A DNA stretch of 15,057 bases from Spirochaetaceae bacterium (GTDB lineage Bacteria > Spirochaetota > Spirochaetia > Treponematales > Breznakiellaceae), in NCBI GenBank assembly GCA_031278295.1, contig JAITKQ010000012.1, positions 1-15,057 of the forward strand, read 5' to 3'. The translations under genes were made by a program, and so were the position numbers. Under the pieces are notes generated by a model. That model was not told the DNA's origin. It saw only the letters and a program-made list of their open reading frames with translations, and searched no databases. Below, in pieces: positions 7,325 to 12,681 of the stretch; within the stretch, counting starts at the first letter, position 1; every line of letters begins with the position of its first letter.

Positions 7325-7942
7325 GAGTTTTTTCAAATTTTCAACGATGGAGTCGACATCCGGGCGCGCGTCAATATCGACCAGAAGTCCCTTCTTGCGG
7401 TAGTATTCGATCAGGGGGGCCGTCTGTTCGCGGTACACATCGAGCCGTTTTTTCACAGCCTCGGCCCTGTCATCTTCCCGTGTGTATACCTCGCCGCCGC
7501 ACTTGTCGCAAACACCGTCTTTTTCAGGAGGGTTAAATGTTTTATGCCAGTTAAAACCGCATTTACGGCAGACAAACCGTCCGGAAAGCCTCTCGATCAC
7601 GACGCTATCGGGAACGTCAAAATTTACCACCCTGTCAATGTTGGAAAAACCGGACAGCGCTTCCGCCTGCGCGATCGTTCGCGGGAAACCATCAAGTATG
7701 TAGGAATCCACGACATCGGCCCTGGCAAGCCGTTCCCGTACCAGCTCAATCGTCGTACCGTCATCGACAAGTTTTCCCGCGTCAACGATAGCTTTTACCT
7801 TGAGTCCAAGTTGGCTGGCCGCCGCTATCGCCTCGCGGAAGATGTTACCTGTGCTGATGTGCGGCGCGTTCAAAATTTTCGTCATCCTTAACGCGAGAGT
7901 TCCCTTGCCGGCGCCGGGCGGCCCCAAAAAAACAAGTTTCAT
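7313..7942 (-). CDS. adk: Adenylate kinase
   Basis: This 209-residue enzyme interconverts ATP plus AMP and two ADP, balancing cytoplasmic adenylates. The P-loop GPPGAGKGT is at 7-15, the AMP-binding STGNIFR region begins at 30, and DGFPRT lies at 84-89. The LID domain carries a zinc site C125-x2-C128 and C145-x2-C148, typical of the zinc-LID type. The start chosen is the ATG at 7942, because MKLVFLGPPGAG is the standard N-terminus and AAGGA lies seven bases upstream. The frame is open for 23 more codons upstream, but those residues match nothing expected. It stands in its own position between the infC-zapA unit and fba, same strand, with a 184-base gap upstream. The stop codon lies in the loop of a small hairpin. 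Confidence 0.96.
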   Translation of the reverse strand: MKLVFLGPPGAGKGTLALRMTKILNAPHISTGNIFREAIAAASQLGLKVKAIVDAGKLVDDGTTIELVRERLARADVVDSYILDGFPRTIAQAEALSGFSNIDRVVNFDVPDSVVIERLSGRFVCRKCGFNWHKTFNPPEKDGVCDKCGGEVYTREDDRAEAVKKRLDVYREQTAPLIEYYRKKGLLVDIDARPDVDSIVENLKKLLRT

Positions 7943-8095
7943 AAAAAGTCCTTTGTTTGCGGCGTGATCCGCCGTGCGGTCCCCGCAGTTAATAAATCCC
8001 TTGCAAAACACGCCCCTTGAACGACGCGATGTTTACAAGATTCCCGTCCGGACGCCTTGCTTGCGGCACATCTTCGGCGAAGTATACACAACAAA
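7943..8095 (-). other. Structured spacer upstream of adk
   Basis: This stretch separates the zapA terminator from adk. No convincing gene is seen. It contains a perfect CGTCCGGACG palindrome (8045-8054), a CGGCG/CGCCG hairpin just before the adk ribosome-binding site, and a lone TATACT (8086-8081, minus) without a matching -35. It may be a long 5' leader of adk or a small RNA gene. In proteobacteria 6S RNA is often encoded just after zapA, but I could not recognise a 6S fold here. Confidence 0.3.
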
Positions 8096-8127
8096 GCCGG
8101 AAGCGCCCGCATTACAGCGTTCCGGGC
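8096..8127 (-). terminator. Terminator overlapping the zapA stop codon
   Basis: On the minus strand GCCCGGAA-CGC pairs with GCGcTTCCGGC (8127-8117 against 8106-8096, one bulge) around a ten-base loop. A T-rich TTTGTTGTG follows at 8095-8087. The stem begins within the zapA TAG. Stem strength and the following T-rich run support a rho-independent terminator for the infC-zapA unit. Confidence 0.6.
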
Positions 8128-8435
8128 TAAATTTCTTTTGGCAAGGCGCTATCGATTCTGTCGATCAAATTCAGGGTAAGCTCTTCGGCCTGCATAGAAT
8201 CGAATACGCCAAGTCCGGTATTTTCACGGGCACGAAGCTTTTCAACCTCGTCGCAGAGTAGAAAACCGGCTATTATCGCCGTTTTAAGCGGATCTTCCAG
8301 GCCGGTCGTTTTTTTGGTGTTCTCTATTACACGGCGGTACTTGTCAAGAAGAATTTTCAGGTAAAAAGCATCTTCATCAACCGTGACAGAAAACGACGTT
8401 CCAAGCAGATCAACACGAAGGTTGCTTTTCGGCAT
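8127..8435 (-). CDS. zapA: Cell division protein ZapA homologue
   Basis: This 102-residue protein fits the ZapA family, which binds and bundles FtsZ filaments at the division ring. The N-terminal part reads RVDLLGTSFSVTVDEDAFYLKILLDKY, the usual strand-strand-helix head beginning with a LLG-x-SF-type turn and a D-E-D-x-x-Y-L block. The middle AIIAGFLLCDEVEKLRARE corresponds to the long dimerising helix. It begins two bases after the ZapB-like gene without a strong Shine-Dalgarno, so it is probably coupled to that gene. Small size, head motif and coiled-coil partner next door all agree. ZapA sequences diverge widely, which limits certainty. Confidence 0.75.
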   Translation of the reverse strand: MPKSNLRVDLLGTSFSVTVDEDAFYLKILLDKYRRVIENTKKTTGLEDPLKTAIIAGFLLCDEVEKLRARENTGLGVFDSMQAEELTLNLIDRIDSALPKEI

Positions 8436-8437
8436 TC

Positions 8438-8881
8438 TTAAAAAATATCCAGTTCCGATGCGGCTTCATCTTCCGCCGTTACGGTTTCCCCGGCGCTCTC
8501 ATCCGCTCCAGGGCTTTCCGGCAAGTCCGTGACCGAGAGGCGTGCAGGGTAGGACTTTACCTCGCCGCCGTTCACCGTGCCCGCGGGCTGGCCGGGTTTC
8601 TCCGGAACGCCCGTATGCGGCGAAACCCCGACCGGCGTTATCGTTCTGTACACATCGTCTTCAAAGCGGTTTAGCCGGTCAAGGGCGGACAGGATGCCTT
8701 CTTCAATACGCCCCTGGTCTTCCTTAAAACGCTGAATCAACACTTCAAGCTCATCAATACGTGATTGGTAGCTGTCCAGTTTATTTTTTAACAAGGTATT
8801 TTCATCCGTAAGCTTGTTTATATAATCAATAGCCTTTGCGACCTTTGATTCAAGCTGCCGTACCTGATCTACAGTTACCAT
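8438..8881 (-). CDS. Coiled-coil protein, ZapB-like
   Basis: This is a 147-residue protein in two parts. Residues 1 to about 80 form a continuous amphipathic coiled coil rich in K, E, D, L and N (VAKAIDYINKLTDENTLLKN, then RIDELEVLIQRF). The remainder is a disordered acidic tail ending in ASELDIF. The short acidic end could dock on a partner; ending in -DIF is seen, its meaning is inference. I start it at the ATG at 8881, four bases after the rplT stop, with GGGAG about nine bases upstream, rather than at the ATG at 8917 inside rplT. Its place immediately before zapA and its shape suggest a ZapB-like division factor. Sequence similarity to ZapB was not demonstrated. Confidence 0.65.
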   Translation of the reverse strand: MVTVDQVRQLESKVAKAIDYINKLTDENTLLKNKLDSYQSRIDELEVLIQRFKEDQGRIEEGILSALDRLNRFEDDVYRTITPVGVSPHTGVPEKPGQPAGTVNGGEVKSYPARLSVTDLPESPGADESAGETVTAEDEAASELDIF

Positions 8882-8885
8882 ACCG

Positions 8886-9245
8886 CTAAGCTCCCAGCGC
8901 GGATTTAGCGCGTTCAACTATGGCCCTGAAAGCCGTTTCGTCCTCGATGGCAAGGTTGGAAAGGGCCTTGCGGTTGATAATTATACCCGCTTTGTTGAGA
9001 CCGTCAACGAGACGTGAATAACTTAGACCCAAGGGCCGGACGGCGGCATTTATACGGATTATCCATATACGGCGAAAGTCCGATTTTCTGTCCCGTCTGT
9101 CACGGTAAGCATAGGAAAGGGCCTTGGCCACCGCGTCTTTGGCGGTTTTATAGTTGGAATGACGCCGTCCCCAGTAACCCTTGGCCTGTTTTAGGATTTT
9201 TTTCCTGTGTTCTTTACGCTTGGAACCATCGATCGCTCTTGACAT
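8886..9245 (-). CDS. rplT: 50S ribosomal protein L20
   Basis: This 119-residue protein is bL20, needed for early 50S assembly and in many bacteria a translational repressor of its own operon. The basic N-terminal extension (RKEHRKKILKQAKGYWGRR) and the globular part (RIWIIRINAAVRPLGLSYSRLVDGLNKAGI) are textbook L20. The ATG at 9245 follows a GGGGGT site about nine bases upstream. It lies 13 bases after rpmI and four bases before the ZapB-like gene, completing the classic infC-rpmI-rplT order. Confidence 0.97.
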   Translation of the reverse strand: MSRAIDGSKRKEHRKKILKQAKGYWGRRHSNYKTAKDAVAKALSYAYRDRRDRKSDFRRIWIIRINAAVRPLGLSYSRLVDGLNKAGIIINRKALSNLAIEDETAFRAIVERAKSALGA

Positions 9246-9258
9246 ATTTTATTACCCC

Positions 9259-9459
9259 CTAACCGTTAGGCAACAGTTTCTTTTTGATCACCGGTACATT
9301 TTCACTGGCCAAAATGCCGGCATGGCGCAGATTGCGCTTTCTTTTGGCGGATTTTTTTGTAAGGATATGCCGCAAATTTTGCTTTTTATACTTAACCTTA
9401 CCCGTACCTGTAAACGAAAAACGCTTTGCCGCGCTTTTTCTTGTCTTCATCTTAGGCAT
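9259..9459 (-). CDS. rpmI: 50S ribosomal protein L35
   Basis: This 66-residue, very basic protein is bL35. The start MPKMKTRKSAAKRF, the middle KQNLRHILTKKSAKRKRNLR and the end VPVIKKKLLPNG are all typical, and the length is normal. The ATG at 9459 has GGGAG eight bases upstream. It sits between infC and rplT as expected. In Escherichia coli the L20 operator lies in the infC-rpmI region; the 55-base gap here holds one short hairpin and could serve similarly, though that is unproven. Confidence 0.96.
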   Translation of the reverse strand: MPKMKTRKSAAKRFSFTGTGKVKYKKQNLRHILTKKSAKRKRNLRHAGILASENVPVIKKKLLPNG

Positions 9460-9501
9460 CTAAAAACTCCCTGTTTCTGTTTTCAACATCTTTTTGCAAC
9501 C

Positions 9502-9513
9502 GCCGCAAGCGGC
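9502..9513 (-). promoter_or_regulatory. Hairpin just after the infC stop codon
   Basis: On the minus strand GCCGC pairs with GCGGC (9513-9509 against 9506-9502) across a two-base centre, one base after the infC TGA. No long T-run follows, so it should not end transcription. It may protect infC mRNA or take part in L20 autoregulation; both are inference. Confidence 0.35.
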
Positions 9514-9514
9514 C

Positions 9515-10030
9515 TCATTTTTTTGATTTTGGACTTAGAATCATCGACATGAAGCGTCCTTCCATAACGGGAGTCCTGTCCATGACATACTCCCCTTCGA
9601 TCCTTGCCAAAACATCCTTCAAAACCACCAGTCCCAACTCGGTATGCGCCAATTCCCTGCCGCGAAACCGTATGGTAACCTTTACCTTATTACCCTCGCA
9701 TAGAAATTCCTTAATATGCTTCGATTTAAAGTCTATATCGTGCTCATCAATCTTGGGCTGCATACGGATTTCTTTAAGTTTAAGAAGTTTTTGACGCTTT
9801 TTTGAATCACGAATCTTTTTTACATTTTCAAATTTATACTTGCCGTAATTCATAATCTTGACAACAGGCGGCGCTGCCTGAGGGGCAACTTCCACCAGAT
9901 CAAGGCCTTCTTCTTTAGCCATAGCCAGTGCATCGTAGGTAGGCATTACTCTTTGTTCGCCGCTGCCGCTTATAAGCCGTACCTCGCGCACCCTTATCTG
10001 TTCGTTTATCCGTAAATCTTTTTCAGCCAA
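9515..10030 (-). CDS. infC: Translation initiation factor IF-3
   Basis: This 171-residue protein is IF-3, which binds the 30S subunit, blocks early 50S joining and rejects wrong start codons. The N-terminal LRINEQIRVREVRLI, the linker LDLVEVAPQAAPPVVKIMNYGKYK, and the C-terminal KEIRMQPKIDEHDIDFK with VKVTIRFRGRE are canonical. The start codon is TTG (10030-10028) behind a perfect AGGAGG at short spacing; there is no ATG nearby. Since IF-3 itself discriminates against non-AUG starts, this is likely the basis of autoregulation, as with AUU in Escherichia coli infC. It heads the infC-rpmI-rplT-zapB-like-zapA unit, with a good promoter about 45 bases upstream. Confidence 0.97.
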   Translation of the reverse strand: MAEKDLRINEQIRVREVRLISGSGEQRVMPTYDALAMAKEEGLDLVEVAPQAAPPVVKIMNYGKYKFENVKKIRDSKKRQKLLKLKEIRMQPKIDEHDIDFKSKHIKEFLCEGNKVKVTIRFRGRELAHTELGLVVLKDVLARIEGEYVMDRTPVMEGRFMSMILSPKSKK

Positions 10031-10070
10031 CTGACCTCCTCGCCGGTAAAACGGATTAGCACCACGTAAT

Positions 10071-10099
10071 ATTGTACCACAGACATACAGTTACTACAA
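10071..10099 (-). promoter_or_regulatory. Sigma70-type promoter for the infC unit
   Basis: On the minus strand TTGTAG (10099-10094), 17 bases, then TACAAT (10076-10071). The predicted start near 10064 gives a leader of about 34 bases that contains the AGGAGG of infC. There is no long leader that could hold a Bacillus-type L20 leader. Confidence 0.6.
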
Positions 10100-10138
10100 G
10101 CGGGTATGCCCGCCTGGAGGCGGCGTAAAAACACCGCC
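10100..10138. repeat. Palindrome cluster between cheW and infC
   Basis: GCGGG/CCCGC (10100-10113 region) and GGCGGCGT/ACACCGCC (10119-10126 with 10131-10138, one G-U pair) form two stems. The CCGCC and GGCGG blocks between them could also pair with each other, giving alternative folds. It lies downstream of cheW and upstream of the infC promoter, so it may end cheW transcripts, though no T-tract follows. It resembles a REP-type element. Confidence 0.5.
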
Positions 10139-10186
10139 CCAACGAAACGATTGTCTTCCGTCACCAAATGATCCCCCTTACAGGAG

Positions 10187-10660
10187 TCATTGTTTTTTTA
10201 TTTCTATTAGTTTTTGCAGTTCTTTTAGGTTAAACAGGTTCCTTATATTAAGAATGATAAGATAGCCGTCCTCCTGTCGTACAACGCCCTGTACATACTC
10301 CGCCCCGATACCGCTTAGCATCTGGGGCGGCGGCTGTATCTCGCTCTTTTCGATCGTAACAACACGGGAAACGCGGTCGATGACGACGCCTAGCTTCAGT
10401 CCGTCAATATCAAGAATCACAAAACCTGACAAAAGCTCGTCTTCCGATCCGCTTTCCTTTTTTTTTAACGCGAAACGTTTATGCAGGTTGATAACAGGTA
10501 TAATTTCGCTACGCAGGTTGAAGAAACCTTCGACATAGTACGGGGCGTTCGGTACCGTCCTAACGGCCTGCACACGGACAATCTCTTTTACATCGAGAAT
10601 ATCGACCCCATAAAGTTCATCGGCAAGTTGAAAAGTAACTATCTGTAACTGCTCAGCCAT
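10187..10660 (-). CDS. cheW: Chemotaxis coupling protein CheW
   Basis: This 157-residue adaptor links methyl-accepting chemoreceptors to the CheA kinase at the inner membrane. The family blocks are clear: FQLADELYGVDILDVKEIVR (11-30), VPNAPYYVEGFFNLRSEIIPVINL (36-59), GLKLGVVIDRVSRVVTI (87-103) and ILNIRNLF (135-142). No response-regulator domain is fused, so this is CheW and not CheV. The ATG has GGGA about eight bases upstream. Its first eight bases overlap the end of the truncated nuclease gene, but a separate promoter lies inside that end. A second CheW-type gene elsewhere in the genome would be expected in a spirochaete; that cannot be seen here. Confidence 0.93.
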   Translation of the reverse strand: MAEQLQIVTFQLADELYGVDILDVKEIVRVQAVRTVPNAPYYVEGFFNLRSEIIPVINLHKRFALKKKESGSEDELLSGFVILDIDGLKLGVVIDRVSRVVTIEKSEIQPPPQMLSGIGAEYVQGVVRQEDGYLIILNIRNLFNLKELQKLIEIKKQ

Positions 10661-11180
10661 AAATATATCCCATTATTTCAGTATACCATAAGATTCCGTT
10701 GCGTGACAAGGCCAGCGCGTCAGTCAGCATATACTCTTTGTGCCGGTCCTCGTACAGGTGAAAGCTCGTGTGGAATTCGTCAAGCGGTATATACCCGAAG
10801 TCCGGAATGTTTATCAAGATCACCGGCGGCAAGTCTATGTAGCCCTGCCCCTCCACGATGCCCCCCGTGTACTCCGGCGCCCGGTAACAGAGAGAGCGTT
10901 TGTCCATATCGAACTCGTTCTTCAACCGGATTTCGATGTTTACCCGCGTGATGCCGGCCAGCGCCGCCCGCACGTCGAGCTTGGAGGTCTTGCCGCCCGG
11001 GAAGTCCGCCGGAACCTCTTTGTTTTCAACGATTTCGAGGGAAACGATCAGGCCTTTGCCGGTACGTTTTAATATGGCATTCAACAGCGCGATAAGCTGC
11101 GTCTCGTCGGCTTTTTCGCCGAAGACTTTTTTGAAGGCAAAGTCGTTTAACACGCGGAGCCTTGTTGTTTTTTCAGCCAT
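10653..11180 (-). pseudogene. Truncated Rpn-family (PD-(D/E)XK) nuclease
   Basis: This 175-residue frame begins like the Rpn recombination-promoting nuclease and putative transposase family: LRVLNDFAFKKVFGEK, then a PD-(D/E)XK core with D69 and E83 (NIEIRLKNEFDMDKRSLCY). The usual E-x-Q reads E-x-R here. Full proteins are about 280-330 residues. This one loses the family pattern after HKEYMLTDALALS (about 160), and its last 16 residues are simply the reading of the cheW promoter and ribosome-binding region. The catalytic half is present, so a short active nuclease cannot be excluded, but a decayed gene is more likely. No Shine-Dalgarno precedes the ATG; a promoter placed right against it implies a leaderless message. 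It is an accessory gene wedged before cheW. Confidence 0.75.
10680..10709 (-). promoter_or_regulatory. Promoter for cheW inside the truncated nuclease gene
   Basis: On the minus strand TTGTCA (10709-10704), 18 bases, then TATACT (10685-10680). The predicted start near 10673 leaves a leader of about 13 bases carrying the GGGA before the cheW ATG. Confidence 0.55.
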
Positions 11181-11187
11181 GATGGTG

Positions 11188-11216
11188 AGTGTAGCGTTGT
11201 TTGGCTTAGGCTACAA
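11188..11216 (-). promoter_or_regulatory. Promoter abutting the nuclease start codon
   Basis: On the minus strand TTGTAG (11216-11211), 17 bases, then TACACT (11193-11188). The -10 box ends seven bases before the ATG at 11180, so transcription would start at or next to the start codon. Confidence 0.5.
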
Positions 11217-11310
11217 TCGGCCCGCCCCTTACTTTTTTAAATGAGGCGTTTCGGAAGGGCCGGTTTAGTGAACAGGGTAGATAGCGGGCGACGCTTTCCC
11301 CGCGGCAAGA

Positions 11311-11338
11311 ATCAAAGCGCCTTAAAAACAGCTTTGAT
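11311..11338 (-). terminator. Hairpin spanning the XRE stop codon
   Basis: ATCAAAGC (11311-11318) pairs with GCTTTGAT (11331-11338) around a 12-base loop that contains the TAA of the XRE gene and a T-run. The T-run being in the loop makes it an unusual terminator; it may act as an mRNA end structure. Confidence 0.35.
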
Positions 11339-11717
11339 CGGTAAAATCGGAAGGGGCGGCAGGGGCATCCCCGTCTTTCGCTTTAGGCGGGCCGGACGAA
11401 CCGGGCGAAGGCGCTGAACGCAGAATCCGGTCGAGCGCCTCCTCCATCGCGCTAAGTATGGGATCTTTCAGGCGGGATATTTCGGCTTCGTGTTCCGGAC
11501 CCGGCGGCGGGGCGCTCTGAAAAAAGACTATCGGGTCAACCCCCAGCGCACGGGCTATCTTTTCTATGGTCGAAATTTTCGGCGTGTGGCGGTAGATTTC
11601 CATCAAACCTATGTAGCTGGTAGCCGTGTTGCACGCTTCGGCCAGTTTTTCCTGCGTCATCCTCTTTTCCTTGCGGATCCGCTTGATATTGTCTATTACG
11701 AGCTTTTCCAGACTCAT
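11322..11717 (-). CDS. XRE-family helix-turn-helix regulator
   Basis: This 131-residue DNA-binding protein has one HTH_3 domain at about residues 7-64: IKRIRKEKRMTQEKLAEACN, then the recognition region TATSYIGLMEIYRHTPKISTIEKIARALGV. The remaining half is a proline- and alanine-rich, probably flexible tail with a helix around 80-101 that could mediate oligomerisation, ending in DQSCF. No sensor or peptidase domain is visible. An in-frame TGA seven bases upstream fixes the ATG at 11717. Three perfect inverted repeats in the upstream region lie over its own promoter, start point and ribosome-binding zone, so autoregulation is very likely, as is control of the divergent outer-membrane gene. Whether the truncated nuclease downstream was once its partner is unclear. 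Confidence 0.88.
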   Translation of the reverse strand: MSLEKLVIDNIKRIRKEKRMTQEKLAEACNTATSYIGLMEIYRHTPKISTIEKIARALGVDPIVFFQSAPPPGPEHEAEISRLKDPILSAMEEALDRILRSAPSPGSSGPPKAKDGDAPAAPSDFTDQSCF

Positions 11718-11721
11718 CTTA

Positions 11722-11735
11722 TATCAATATTGATA
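11722..11735. promoter_or_regulatory. Operator candidate O1 (14-bp palindrome)
   Basis: TATCAATATTGATA is a perfect palindrome ending five bases before the XRE start codon, covering its ribosome-binding zone. It shares the TCAAT/ATTGA core with O2, and the two centres are 23 bp apart. Confidence 0.55.
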
Positions 11736-11744
11736 CATTCACCC

Positions 11745-11758
11745 TCAATAGCTATTGA
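11745..11758. promoter_or_regulatory. Operator candidate O2 (14-bp palindrome)
   Basis: TCAATAGCTATTGA is a perfect palindrome at the predicted start point of the XRE transcript. It overlaps the first four bases of the TTGACA box of the promoter facing the outer-membrane gene, so binding here would block both. Confidence 0.6.
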
Positions 11759-11783
11759 CATTAAAGATATAGAAATATATCAT
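11755..11783 (+). promoter_or_regulatory. Promoter facing the outer-membrane gene
   Basis: Perfect TTGACA (11755-11760), 17 bases, then TATCAT (11778-11783), five of six. It overlaps the divergent XRE promoter over 18 bases, so polymerase should occupy only one at a time. The predicted start is near 11790. Confidence 0.6.
11766..11781. promoter_or_regulatory. Operator candidate O3 (6-4-6 inverted repeat)
   Basis: GATATA, GAAA, TATATC: its centre is 22 bp from that of O2. It covers the XRE -10 box and part of the -10 box of the opposite promoter. Its half-site differs from those of O1 and O2, so it may be a chance product of AT-rich promoter DNA. Confidence 0.35.
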
Positions 11784-11794
11784 GTTTAATACAA
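11766..11794 (-). promoter_or_regulatory. Promoter of the XRE gene
   Basis: On the minus strand TTGTAT (11794-11789), 17 bases, then TATATC (11771-11766). The predicted start is near 11759, giving a leader of about 42 bases. Confidence 0.45.
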
Positions 11795-11972
11795 TCAAAC
11801 TTGAAAACACGAATAAGGGGGTTGAAATGACATAGCGACCTTGACATTGCGGCTACGCGCCGCCAGTCTGGTGCGGATTCAGCATACGGGATTCACTGCG
11901 TATGCGTCAAAAAGCGCCAAAAATGAGGAAAATGGCGGTTTTTAGGATTTATCAACAATTTAGGAGAAAAGT
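11790..11972 (+). promoter_or_regulatory. Long 5' leader of the outer-membrane gene with attenuator-like hairpin
   Basis: The leader of about 183 bases holds a GCATACG/CGTATGC hairpin (11882-11888 with 11899-11905). After it comes a terminator-like structure: AAAAA-CGCCA (11909-11919) pairing with TGGCG-TTTTT (11933-11943) with one G-G mismatch and a 13-base loop. Because the T-run is part of the stem, it could act as an attenuator. A three-codon frame (ATG ACA TAG, 11826-11834) behind a GGGGG is also present. Any regulatory role is inference. Confidence 0.35.
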
Positions 11973-12599
11973 ATGGAAAAAAGAAAGATTTTTGCGCTTG
12001 CGGCCTGCCTGACGGTTTCGGCAGTCTGCGTAACGGGCGTTTTCGCCCAGGTAACGGTTAGCGGAGGCTTTGCGCTGTCTTCGGTAAAAGAGATCAAGAT
12101 GAGCGGAGACTATGACCCCGATATTGAGGCGGATGTCGGATTGGGGGGCAACCTGTTTGTGGACTACCTGCTGCCTCTCAGCATACCGCTGTCGCTCGGC
12201 TTCGAGGCGGGCGTTGACGGCGCTTCGTTCGAGAGCGGAACCTTGAAAGATACCATCACGGCAATCCCGCTGCTGCTACGGGCGGCCTACCACTTCGACC
12301 TGCTTCCCAAGCTGGATCTTTACGTTGTGGGCAAGATAGGCTATGTGATCGGCATCTGGACAGGAGAGAACAGGGATTATTTTGAGAAAAATAATACGAC
12401 GGTAGACGCTGTAGGCGGCGTAGGCTTCGGCATTGACGTGGGCGCTGCCTACTATTTTAACTCAAAATTCGGCTTGTTTGCCGAGGCCGGCTTTGACGAC
12501 TACGCGCTTGAAACAAAGATAAAAAACGACAGCTTTAGCGCTACCTTGAAGGCGCCGTTTAACAGGTTTTTAACGTTCGGCGTGAGCGGCAAATTCTGA
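11973..12599 (+). CDS. Outer-membrane beta-barrel protein candidate
   Basis: This 208-residue protein has a signal peptide with likely cleavage after VFA at residue 25. The mature part is made of alternating strands of 8-12 residues with glycine and aromatic residues (LGGNLFVDYLL, LYVVGKIGYVIGIW, VDAVGGVGFGIDVGAAYYF, FGLFAEAGFDDYAL) and ends in phenylalanine (FLTFGVSGKF), the usual C-terminal signal for outer-membrane insertion. Size suits an eight-stranded barrel. The ATG has AGGAG seven bases upstream. It is preceded by a strong promoter that overlaps the divergent XRE promoter, so its expression is probably under that regulator. Function could be structural, porin-like or adhesive; nothing in the sequence decides. 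Codon use and composition resemble the neighbours. Confidence 0.75.
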   Translation: MEKRKIFALAACLTVSAVCVTGVFAQVTVSGGFALSSVKEIKMSGDYDPDIEADVGLGGNLFVDYLLPLSIPLSLGFEAGVDGASFESGTLKDTITAIPLLLRAAYHFDLLPKLDLYVVGKIGYVIGIWTGENRDYFEKNNTTVDAVGGVGFGIDVGAAYYFNSKFGLFAEAGFDDYALETKIKNDSFSATLKAPFNRFLTFGVSGKF

Positions 12600-12607
12600 G
12601 CTTCCGC

Positions 12608-12655
12608 GTGTTTTGGCCTAGCGGGGGAATAAGCGCCAGCACACGGCCAAAACAC
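12608..12655. repeat. 11-bp inverted repeat between outer-membrane and CsgG-like genes
   Basis: GTGTTTTGGCC (12608-12618) and GGCCAAAACAC (12645-12655) are perfect inverse copies around a 26-base centre. It starts nine bases after the stop of the upstream gene. There is no T-run after it, so it is more likely a processing or stabilising hairpin, or a dispersed repeat, than a simple terminator. Confidence 0.55.
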
Positions 12656-12681
12656 TGAATTAAGCTTACGGAGGAGATTTT

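Noticed and set aside
7943..8011. An adk start 23 codons upstream of the chosen ATG
   Set aside because: The extra residues match nothing in adenylate kinases, and the ATG at 7942 has the standard MKLVFLGPPGAG beginning and a good ribosome-binding site.
8882..8917. An upstream ATG for the coiled-coil gene inside rplT
   Set aside because: It would add 12 residues that break the coiled-coil start and overlap rplT by 32 bases. The ATG at 8881 follows the rplT stop by four bases.
10100..10138. An L20 leader or attenuator for infC
   Set aside because: The hairpins lie upstream of the best infC promoter (10099-10071) and so would not be in its transcript.
11849..11863. A second TTGACA-type promoter at 11841 and GCGGC/GCCGC hairpin in the leader
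   Set aside because: No -10 box is found at the right distance, and the 5-bp hairpin is too small to stand out.
11902..12012. A 36-codon basic frame across the outer-membrane gene start
   Set aside because: It has no ribosome-binding site, contains the AGGAG of the real gene, and overlaps that gene in another phase.
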